Source: Phanerodontia chrysosporium
Lineage: Eukaryota; Basidiomycota; Agaricomycetes; Polyporales; Phanerochaetaceae
DNA: 64,000 bases
Assembly: GCA_001910725.1 (NCBI GenBank)
Contig: MJGA01000004.1
Span: forward strand, 2,232,001-2,296,000
Reading direction: 5' to 3'
Shown here: positions 11,801 to 20,739 of the stretch, one piece after another
Numbering within the stretch: the stretch's first letter is position 1
Layout: every line of letters starts with the position of its first letter
The notes under the pieces: generated by a model
Told to the model about the DNA's origin: nothing
Database searches by the model: none
Seen by the model: only the letters and a program-made list of their open reading frames with translations
Made by a program: the position numbers and the translations under genes

Positions 11801-13266
11801 TGATGGCCTCTGGTACCGCAGGTTGGGCAGGCTGAGCGGGTGTGACCGTATTACTGAGCTGGCCGCGAACGGATGGAGGAATAAGAGTCGGCGGAAGAGC
11901 GCTGGGAACATCCTTTCCTGCGAGCTTGCCCTGGATCAGATGCATGGCTACTGCGAACCCATCTCTGGTAAGGCGACCGTCGTTATTGTAGTCCGCCAAG
12001 TCCCTGCGCATACAGTCAGCCACGAACTGCAGTTCGGTACGGTCTTTGCTACTTACCAGATTTGTGCGAGAACGTCATCAGATAGCTTCGACTGAAGCAT
12101 GAAAGGCACGGCAACGTCTCCCTCAATGTATCCCCTCTTCTGGGTATCCAGAGTATCGAAAAACTGGTCAAAATTGGCCTTCTCCTGCGGCGTGACGTCC
12201 CATTGCACTTGCTGGCCAGTGGCTTGCGGTGCAAGTGGGAATGGTGGGACAGCCGGAGCGCGAGCAGGAAGTGGTGGCGCGTGTCTCTGACCTGTAATCT
12301 GAGGCTGCAGAATACCTGTTCCGGTGTGCTGCGGTTGAATGGCGCTCGCGGGCCGGCCTGGAAGAGGGAATACGGAGACGTAGGACTGAAGGACCCGCTG
12401 GCCCCAGTGGCATGAGAGACTACACCATCAACCCCTGGTCTTGCTTGGTCATAGAGATATGGGGGGAGAGCAGGAGGGACGTTGGGTAATGCCCCAGACA
12501 TGCTCGCTTGAATGAGATACATGGCTACCGTGAAATCCGCCAAGTCGAGGGCTCCGCGGTTCTTTGTGTCGGCAAGCGTCCTAGACAGAAGTGAGCGACT
12601 GAACACATATATCGTGCTATCTTATGGCGTACCATATCTGGCCCAGCTTCTCTACCGGTAGCTTCGACTTCACGAACACCTCACGCGCTTTGTCGCCTGA
12701 AGGATCGCTGTCACTCTTGCATGCTGGCTATGACGAGCAACTGAGACTGACCTGGAAGGAGGCCGTTCGTGGGACCACAGCTGAGGAAGAGCTTCTGGAA
12801 TTTCGCTTTATCTTGCGGGGTAAGCGGGGGCAGACCGGCTGCAGGGCCGGGCGGCGGTGACCTCGGTGAGGGTGAGCCCGTCCACTGCTGCGCAATCGGT
12901 GCATTCAGACCCTCGATAGTTGGCGGGGGTCCCGCTTTGTGACGGCGACCGTGAGCTCGTCAGAGTCCGGAACGCGAGCGCCTGAGACTCACGCTTGTGG
13001 ATGTGTGCTTCCGTAATACGCTCTCCCCTCTGAGCGTGCCCAAGGAGGCGCACGGCGACCGCAACGTCTTTACGCGTCAGGACACCCTTGTTGTCTTCAT
13101 CGGCGAGATTCCAGACTTCAGCGAGGGTGGTCGGTGGTAGCTTCGTGCCGCCGAATATCTTGACAGCAGCTTCGCCCGTGACGACGCCTATCTTCTGAGC
13201 GTCCGCCTGGGCAAATATCTGGTTCACGAGGGCCACCTCCTGCGGCGAGGGGGTAAACTTGGACAT
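8829..13266 (-). CDS. EDE1: EDE1 / Eps15-like endocytic scaffold (3 EH domains, coiled coil, UBA)
   Basis: Start [20 protein letters not shown]1 covers about residues 8-100 ([19 protein letters not shown]), EH2 starts [17 protein letters not shown] and ends LYDQA, and EH3 starts [19 protein letters not shown] and includes [17 protein letters not shown] heptad-rich coiled coil follows (11490-10900), then a long low-complexity region, and the C-terminal UBA ([20 protein letters not shown]) ending at the TGA at 8829. In Ede1/Eps15 the EH domains bind NPF motifs and the UBA binds ubiquitin at forming endocytic sites on the plasma membrane. The tail holds at least five FxDxF sequences (FDDAF three times, FDDTF, FEDDF). 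A frame break at about 11032-11034 (QQKG to LLAIAKKQL) is cured by one base. The frame change near 12370 is explained by a 67-nt intron, not an error. The gene is divergent from the E2 gene. Confidence 0.9.
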
Positions 13267-13549
13267 GGCGGACTGGGACGAGCCAGGTTTGGTGGAGGTT
13301 AAAGGGAAGGAGGGGATGCTTGCAGAGAGAAGTCACCGCACCCACAGCGCGTCACCCCGACCCCGGCTCGTTCGGCAACGACCGGCCCATCACGACCGCC
13401 AGGGCAACTCGCTCCCACGCTCCACGTGCCCCGCGTCTGCACAAAATGAAAGTCCAACACGGTCTCTCGAGCCTCGACACTCTGTGTGTGCCATCCACCT
13501 CCGCCTGCTCATCTCCCTGCCAGCCCCTCCGCGCATTTCGTACACCCAG

Positions 13550-14461
13550 ATGGAACAAATCTCTCCGATGGCTGCTGCGCGTGGATCTTCCAAGTCAACT
13601 GCTGCAGGCTCTTCCTCCGAGGCCGCGGTCAGCGTGACAAAACGGTAAGCAGTGTCAAGGCCGTCTCGCGACCTTCCCCCCTGACCGCGTCCATTCTTAG
13701 ACTGAGTCAAGAGTTGATGAACCTCATGGTGCGTCGTTCACCTCTCCCCCGTGTGGCTACGGACTGAGTGCCTTCTTCCGTGATAGATGACTTCCCCGCC
13801 AGGCATCGTGAGTATCGCTTCGTACCACTTTGCGATGCCCTCCTAACCACGTTCGTCTCTAGTCCGCGTTTCCGAAGTCGGAAGCAAACCTGTTTGAATG
13901 GGCAGGCACTATCGAGGGTGCAGCGGGTACAGTGCGTGAGCTAAACACGCGGTGCGAAAACCAACTGACGCGTCTTATGTCCCCTCAGATCTATTCTGGA
14001 CTGACGTTCAAGATATCCATCACATTCCCGCCCAACTATCCTTACGCCGCACCCACAATCAAGTTCGACACGCCGTGCTACCACCCCAACGTGGACCTCG
14101 CGGGTGGCGCAATCTGTTTGGACATTCTCCAGGTTTGTCCCGCTAGTCACACACTTGTTCTCGTGTCTGATCCCGTGCCAGGACAAGTGGACTGCGGTCT
14201 ACAGCGTCCAGACCGTTCTACTTTCACTGCAATCTCTCCTTGGTGGTATGTGTTCCTGTTCAAAGCCGCGTTGTGCACGACTCACGCGTCTGATCAGAGC
14301 CCAACAACGCGTCGCCTCTCAACCCGATGCTGCCAATCTTTGGGATAAGCCAGACGGTAAGCATCGTCTCCGTGCATTTTGTCCCACAGGTCATTGAGCT
14401 TCGCCCAGAATACAAGACCCAGCTTATGAAGCACTACCGCCCAATCAGCGACGACGCGTGA
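13550..14461 (+). CDS. UBE2C: ubiquitin-conjugating enzyme E2, UBE2C/Ubc11 type
   Basis: About 177 residues after splicing, close to the family length of about 180. The N-terminal tail is [16 protein letters not shown], then [17 protein letters not shown] (a 21-nt exon, 13787-13807), [13 protein letters not shown] and [14 protein letters not shown]. The active-site segment is [18 protein letters not shown], with the catalytic cysteine in GGAICLDIL, then [21 protein letters not shown]. This group charges the anaphase-promoting complex to destroy cyclins and securin. The C-terminal part reads SPLN, then [10 protein letters not shown], then [12 protein letters not shown] only if one C is added to the CCC run at 14323-14325 and the last intron ends at 14408; otherwise the frame is lost. 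Exons are short and numerous. The gene shares a 283-bp upstream region with EDE1 on the other strand. Confidence 0.9.
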
Positions 14462-15114
14462 TCTGCCTCTCGCTAGACATCCCACACCTTGCATTTCCCC
14501 ACATTGCTCTTGGACTGTCATACTCATTAGGATCCATAACCATTGTCCAGATCGTTTGTATTATCATTGTAGCGAGTTATTCTGCAATACCAGGTTCCTC
14601 CCGAATCTCACGTAGGTTTCATCTCGACGCCTGAATGCGTGAATCTTCGTTGACTTATAACTATGACTTGTGTGCCTATCTCAAGTTTGCTTATGGGTTT
14701 GCCTCTTTCACGGATGTTCGCTGCAATGGAGCGACACTATCAGTCACCGACACGACACGCATCATCCATCTGCTTACATCAGCGGCCTAACAACGCGTCG
14801 ACGCGCCTTTTCGTCTGTCCCTTCACTTGCCCGACTGGATCGTGCAGGCCACTTCGTCTATTTCTTCCTCAAGCTTCTCTCTTCGTTCATTCAAATCTTC
14901 TTTGTCGGCGGCCCTTTGAGTTTCCGCGCCAGCCGTCTCCTTTTTTGCCTTTGTCCGCGGGCCGGCACTTCAAGTACTCAAGACGAACACGTGAGTGGCC
15001 CTTGGCGGAGCCAATATATACGCGCATCGGTGCTCACGCCACATTTCTTCACCACAGACTCCGTCTCCTGCACACACACACGCCGCACCCTCCACGAACC
15101 GCAAGAAGCTCACT
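14462..15114 (+). promoter_or_regulatory. intergenic with TATA/CCAAT box of the 15.1-kb gene
   Basis: The first part is the 3' flank of the E2 gene. A CCAAT sequence overlaps TATATA at 15011-15020, about 95 bp before the ATG at 15115, on the right side and at a plausible distance for a core promoter plus leader. The leader is rich in CA repeats. Nothing else is recognisable. Confidence 0.45.
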
Positions 15115-15558
15115 ATGCCCCGTCGCCCGGCACCGTCGCCCCTGCGTCTGCACCAAGGCCCCCTGCCTGCGCGCGGCCAGCCCAAGCACACGCTGCCGTC
15201 CCTCCCGCGCCCGGCATTCCACCCGCCCGTCCAGGCCGCACCAGGCCCTGCACCGCGCTCACGCGCGCAGTCCCTCGCCGAGCACGACGAGCCCCCCATG
15301 CACAGCACGGCGCGCGAGCGGCTGCCGGGCGTCGCGGCGCAGCCGCGATCGTCTTTTGGCAGTACGCGCACGTCCACAGACAGCGGTGCGAGCTCGCAGG
15401 TGTCGGCCGCCGCCTCGCGCGAGGGCGACGCCCTGCCTGCGGCGGGCACTGCCAGCGCACCCGTCGTCCGCGGCCCGTGGGACCACTCGGCGAGCATCAA
15501 GGTCGTGCTGGACATCAGCGATGTACTGCCCCCGCCGGCTCCGGCTGCGTTGGTGTGA
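15115..15558 (+). CDS. small proline/serine-rich protein of unknown function
   Basis: Single exon, 147 residues, start MPRRPAPSPLRLHQGPLP, stop TGA. The protein is basic and rich in proline, serine and alanine with no domain I recognise and no signal peptide. The only structured-looking stretch is near the C-terminus: RGPWDHSASIKVVLDISDVL. A TATA-like box lies about 95 bp upstream, which supports transcription in this direction. The high GC content keeps other frames open too, so the call depends on the promoter and the non-repetitive C-terminal segment. It could be a lineage-specific disordered protein or a chance frame. Confidence 0.45.
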   Translation: MPRRPAPSPLRLHQGPLPARGQPKHTLPSLPRPAFHPPVQAAPGPAPRSRAQSLAEHDEPPMHSTARERLPGVAAQPRSSFGSTRTSTDSGASSQVSAAASREGDALPAAGTASAPVVRGPWDHSASIKVVLDISDVLPPPAPAALV

Positions 15559-15892
15559 TCTGTGTAAAAGCTGGGATGCTGGGCGTCCGCCAGTGGCCTG
15601 GGGGTGTGTACGAATGCATATCTAGATCCTAGACAGGTTCAGCAATGGCACGAGAATTGGAGTGCACCTTTCGCGTGGACAAAGCAAGGCATTCTACGAT
15701 CAAGCCTAGGGTGCTTCATCATGAGTACGCAATGTTCACGACGGCACTCTTGCGCGATTTTCGGATGCTGGCTAACGTGATGAATCTGAGTGTAAGTCAT
15801 AGGGCGACGTGAAAGAGGACAGAGAGTAAAGATAGCAGTGGAGAGTATACATGCGAGTGCAGACAGTGGTATAGGAGCGAGCACGAAAGCCT
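15559..15892. other. convergent intergenic region
   Basis: 3' flanks of the small proline-rich gene (plus) and TMA7 (minus). No further gene is seen. Confidence 0.5.
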
Positions 15893-16309
15893 TTACTTCT
15901 TGCCAGACCTGCATCGATGAAGTTAGCAAGAACTGTGGATGGCTCGGTATGTCATACACACTTCTTGATTCCGCCTCCCGGTGCTCCTCCTGCGGAAATC
16001 CGGCCATCGATGAATGCCTCGGTGAGCGTGAATCATTGAGAATTACTCACCCTTCAGAGCTACAGTGCAGAACCTGGTCAGTGGCGTGCTATGACAACCA
16101 ACATCGAGGGCATGTACCTTTGTCGCGAGCAGCCTTCAGGGCAGCAGCCTCCTCCTGCTTCCTCTTCTTGAAGGCAAGGTCCTCCTCGTCTCTTCCTTCT
16201 TGTCCTTCTTGGGAGCCTTCAGGAAAGGATTAGCAGGGATTCTATGCGCCGATTTTGCTCAGACAGTGACCTTGAGAGGCTTGAGCTTTCCACCCTGCCG
16301 GCTGGACAT
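15893..16309 (-). CDS. TMA7: TMA7, translation machinery-associated protein 7
   Basis: Five exons on the minus strand: 16271-16309, 16118-16216, 16051-16059, 15962-15989 and 15893-15908. Product about 63 residues: MSSRQGGKLKPLK, APKKDKKEE, DEEDLAFKKRKQEEAAALK, AARDK, ALKG, then the family-defining end GGGIKKSGKK. TMA7 is a small, very basic ribosome-associated protein. Exon 3 is only 9 nt and could be skipped without changing frame. The exons sum to 191 nt, one short of a multiple of three; one G missing near 16190 (EE|DEEDLAF) accounts for it. A telomere-repeat-like box lies about 75 bp upstream of the ATG. Confidence 0.9.
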
Positions 16310-17151
16310 GTTTGATCGAAGCTATGGAAGAGAAATAGGCACGAAAAGCAGACGTAAATTCGTCCGCGGGCCGTGATCGGCAAACCCTAACCCTGGTACC
16401 GTGGGAACCAGCACGAGGTCGGTGCTTACCAATAAGGCAACTGATGTATTCAAAAGTCTAACGGTTGTCCCGCGCGGCTGGCGGCGGCGCCGAGGCGGGC
16501 CTTCGCCCTCCCCAAGCTGGCGACGGCGAATCAGAACGAGATCACGCGGTGTGTGCCTGCGTTGCCGCTTGAATAGTCGGAGCTATGAGTGGAAGGGAAG
16601 AGCGGCCGACTATGGCCGCAGCACACGCGCGAGCGTGTCGCTCCGCCCGCACCTTGGCGGGGGGTCGGGGAGCTCTCGAGGGTGCTGGCGTGGGGCATTC
16701 TCGAGCGGAGGTAAAGCGTGGGAGGTGGACATGGCACACTCTGGCCGGAAGCGCCTTGGAGGAAGATGCGGGGAAGAGACGCCCAGGTGCCAAGCCAGTA
16801 CGGGCTTCGGAGCAGTGATGGATGATCCGGACCATCCTCTACACAGAAATGTGTCTCGTTTGGGCCGCCGCACCGCGAGCAGCGTGCGCAACACAAAGTT
16901 GGTCACCAACCACCAGCTCACCCGCCAGGTTCTCGTCTTCCCTCCCTCTCCTCCTCGCCTCCAGTCTCGCTGACAGCCTTTCCCATCCCTAGGTCTCTGT
17001 GGTTTCGTGCTGGCTTCGTCCTTCCACATCTCCAGCGAGAGCTGAGACCTCCACCTTCGTTTCCCCCTCACACTCCTTCCGTGGCTCGTCGCGCCCCGAT
17101 ATCCTAATTTTATACCCACTCTTTTAGTCGTCTGCGCCAGAGCACAGCACC
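16310..17151. promoter_or_regulatory. divergent promoter region, TMA7 / GH13 gene
   Basis: It contains the AAACCCTAACCCT box at 16382-16394 near TMA7 and a TTTATA box at about 17108 near the GH13 start at 17152. The GC-rich middle has long open frames on both strands that match no family I recognise, and I regard them as chance frames. Confidence 0.45.
16382..16394 (-). promoter_or_regulatory. telo-box-like element upstream of TMA7
   Basis: AAACCCTAACCCT on the plus strand, i.e. nearly two TTAGGG units on the TMA7 strand, about 75 bp before its ATG. TTAGGG-type boxes are known in promoters of ribosomal and translation genes in several eukaryotes (Tbf1 sites in fungi, telo boxes in plants). 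The role here is inferred from position. Confidence 0.4.
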
Positions 17152-19284
17152 ATGTTGCCTCTCGTGCACCTCTGCCTATACCTTTCCGCTCTCGGAACCG
17201 CGTTCGCTGCGACAGCAGAGGAGTGGAAGAGTCGCTCCATCTACCAGTACGCGTTCCGCGTCTTGCCGACTTACACGTCGCTCATTGCTCTCGCGTAGGC
17301 TTATTGTGGACCGCTACGCGCTGCCCGACGGTGCGGACCCGACGAAGTGTAACCCTGCGGACCAAACGTGGTGTGGTGGCACTTGGAACACGGTCCGCGA
17401 GAACCTCGACTACATCCAGAACGCTGGGTTCACAGCTAGTACGTCTTTTACCGCTCTTCACCAACGCAGCATTGCGAACCACTTCTTTGGACAGTCTGGA
17501 TCAGTCCCGTGTCCCAGAACTATCAAGGTCCTCGTACTGCCTACGGCGACCCTTACCATGGTTACTGGATTGCGGACGCGTCAAAGCTTAACGATCGCTT
17601 TGGTACGGCTAATGACCTCAAGGCTCTTTCTGATGAAGTTCACCGCCGTGGCATGTGAGTATACCTATCGACGTTCATGAGCGCGTCGTTAATATCCGGC
17701 CAGGTATCTGATGGTTGACGTTGTTGTGAACAATGTCATGTCTACGTCTCTCACGCCGGATCTGTCTACATACATGTTCAAGGATCAGGTCAGTGACACG
17801 CTACCACGCGGGAGTTGTGACACGACCTAACCTCCGTCTCACAAGTCGCAATACCACCCATACTGCCCCATCGACTGGAACAACATCACGAGCGAGCAGA
17901 ACTGCTGGCTCGGCGACACAAAGGTTCCTCTTCCGGATCTCAACACGCAGAACCCCACTGTCGTCTCTGGTTACAGTACCTGGATCAAGTCGCTCGTCGA
18001 AACCTACAACATCGATGGTCTCCGTATCGATGCTGCCAAGTGAGTTGCGGTCATGCGTGAATCACGTGCGCTCTAACAAGCCGTGCAGGCATGTCGATGC
18101 CGAGTTCTGGCCGCAGTTTTGTGGCGCTGCTGGCGTATACTGCATTGGTGAGGTTTTCGGTGACGATATCGAGTAAGTGATCCGGCGTCTCGTCGATTTG
18201 TGGCGCACTCAAACCTTCTTCAGCTTTGCTTCCACTTGGCAGGGTCCTCTTGATGCCATTCTGCAGTACCCCATGTACAATGCTCTGGTCGAAGCCTTTG
18301 CGATTCCTGGCCCGCAGAACATGTCTGCTATGTCTGATATGATTGCTCAGTCCAAGCAGAAGTTCAAGGTATATGCCTTCTGCGCCGTCATTGTAGTGTG
18401 TTGCTGACGCCGTGATACACAGGACCCTAGCGTTCTCGGTAACTTCCTCGAGAACCAGGACTTGCCGCGCTGGCACAACCTCTCGGTCGACCCTCAAAGT
18501 CTCTGGAACGCCATGGTCTTCAACTGGATGTCTGACGGCATTCCGATCATGTACTACGGTCAAGAGCAGGGCTTTTCCGGCAACGCTGATCCTTACAACC
18601 GTGAGCCTCTGTGGACTTCGAAATACGAGAACTCGAGCACGTACCAGTTCGTCACGAAGCTGAACACGGTCAGTGTCGCAGGTCGACTATACCTACACAT
18701 CGTGCGCTGACATCGCTATCAGCTCCGCAACTTCCTCGTCAGCTCTACCGATAACTGGCTGAACTCCACGACCGAGGTCTTGACTACTACCGATTACGGT
18801 CTCGCCATCATGAAGGGTCCCGTCATCTCCATCATGACCAACATCGGTTCTCCGGTCCGTGCATATGAGTCTGTTCCTGATGCAATGGCTAACGTTCCCG
18901 TGTATACAGCCGCAAAACCTCTCACTCCCCGTGTATACCCCCTACGCCGGCAACCTTCCGACTACTGAGTAAGATCTCCGCTCATGCATTGCGCCCGCCT
19001 CTGACACCGTCGCCTCTAGTATCCTCACCTGCACGCAGCACGTCGTCGGAAGCAACGGTACCGTCGAGGTCGAGTACTCCAAGGGCGGTGTCCCGACGAT
19101 CCTCGTCCCGACCAGCATCCTCGAGAACTCGGGCATCTGCGGGCAGGGCAACGTCGCCGTGCAGCAGACGAAGGCCCAGATCGTCTCGTCGGCGCTGTCC
19201 GACGTCCTCGCGCGGCCGATGTCTGGCTTCGCCGTCGCCGCGCTCTTCCTCTTGGGATTGTTCAACTCTGGAATCGGTCTGTGA
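17152..19284 (+). CDS. GPI-type GH13 alpha-amylase / alpha-glucanotransferase
   Basis: Eleven exons, with phase-consistent GT-AG introns of 48-57 nt. A signal peptide ([19 protein letters not shown]) is followed by the GH13 barrel: [16 protein letters not shown], a Cys-rich [17 protein letters not shown] and YHGYWIAD. Catalytic residues are visible: nucleophile D in GLRIDAAKH, acid/base E in CIGEVFGDD and the stabilising D in ENQDLPRW. Two histidines that fungal alpha-amylases normally keep are replaced: DVVVNN instead of the usual NH, and ENQD instead of NHD. The C-terminus is hydrophobic ([15 protein letters not shown]), as for a GPI-anchor signal. As I recall, this combination marks the Agt/Aah group of GPI-anchored enzymes that remodel cell-wall alpha-glucan rather than digest starch; that assignment is an inference. 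Confidence 0.88.
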
Positions 19285-20739
19285 CAGTAGTACGATTTGC
19301 ATCATTTTACGCTTTTGTTGGCGGATTTTTAGTAGTGTGTCCCACAGTCTTGTCATCCCACTCGTTTTTCTGGCAGTGTCGCAAGTAGCTCGAGCGTGTA
19401 CGAAGAATAATAGTGTGGTTTTCTGGAGCGCGGCTGGCGCAATGTTTCTTGTTCAACGCGCATGATGTCGTGCATTGCTGTGGGTGAGCTCGACGCTGTG
19501 TTCAGTGCCATGCCTGAAAAACGCACGTATTCGTTGCATTAGCCAAATATACGCATGCAGTGGACGGTCCAGGTGGGATTGTATCAGCAGTGTTCTGTGC
19601 TCGCGTGCTACCGCACCAGCAAACTTGGACGGTTGCCTATTTTGGATGGCAAGAAGCTGCGCCCCCCTGCGTTGCACCGGTAACTTCAGCCACCGGTAGC
19701 GTGAGCTGTTACGCTCTGGAATATCAAGATGTTCGTAAAACACAAACCACTTGTGCTCCGTTTCTCCCCGACGGTTGCTCGTGCACAGACTTCCACCGTG
19801 AGTTTTTATTTTCGAGGGAAATCAGCGCTCACTACTGGCGAGTTGCAGACATCTCCGGGCACGCCGCTCGATGCCTCATTAGCTGTTCGTGCTTGTCGAT
19901 AGGGCACGCAGCTTCTACGCCGTGCTCTACTGGCCTTGTGCCGGTCGCTGGCGATGGTGATGTCCGAGGCAACCCCATCGCCCCGCGCGCAATCGCAGTG
20001 AATAAAGGCGAACGCGGCAAGTATAGTGACCAGCCTTTCAAGACAGGTAAACGAGCAACGATCAATGCCATTGGGCCGACGTCGACCACCACCTAGCTTT
20101 CCCCGCCTCAATCACGCGCCTACTTTGTCTCTTCGAGAGCTGACAGTGACGAGCAGCGAGTCCTCACACGCTTCTGTCGCGCGTGCTCGAAGGCGAAGTC
20201 TGAGACAGCAGAGCTCGGTGGGTCTCAGCTAGAACTTGAGCTCTCGCGCGACCTGTCTCTAGTCAGGCTTACTAGGCACTCCAGATCTCAATAAGGCGCG
20301 GTACTAGTACTTGCTATCACCTTTCGTACCTCCTATAACTCCAGGCATATAGGAGTACATCCTAATTCCGGTGTATGGGTCACGCCTGTCTCATCCTCCA
20401 TGTCCGATAGTTTTGTGAATTAATGCGAGAAATACTACGACTCCTCTATCCCTTCATGCGCACGGGGAAAAGGGTGGTGGGGCGACTCATCAGTCTAGAG
20501 CGTTCCATGACCAATGACATTTGTGCGAAAATGTCGACTTGAGGCGGAGATTGAAATGAACGAGTGTCCGCGTTTGGTAGCTGTCGGGGAGCTTGTGCTC
20601 GCCGTTGAAGGCGGTCTACGTGTTCCCCACACCTGGATCGTCCGTTTCTCTCTCGCTCATTCTCTCAAAAACGGCTTTTGGAGGTGGTGGTCCAGGTCGG
20701 CGCACAACAGAGGCTTCGACCCGGTCCAGGACTCCTGCC
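19285..20739. other. intergenic, about 1.45 kb, no recognisable gene
   Basis: 3' flank of the GH13 gene and 5' region of NOT1. Open frames of up to about 180 codons exist but have no homology I recognise and no splice-linked partners. I see no tRNA-like structure or repeat. Confidence 0.5.

Noticed and set aside
12330..12420. Apparent frameshift in EDE1 before EH3
   Set aside because: A 67-nt GT-AG intron with matching phase joins PGVDG to RPASAIQPQ, so no base needs to be added.
16401..17119. Overlapping long open frames upstream of the GH13 gene
   Set aside because: Arg/Ser-rich composition in all frames, no family resemblance, and they lie in a divergent promoter region.
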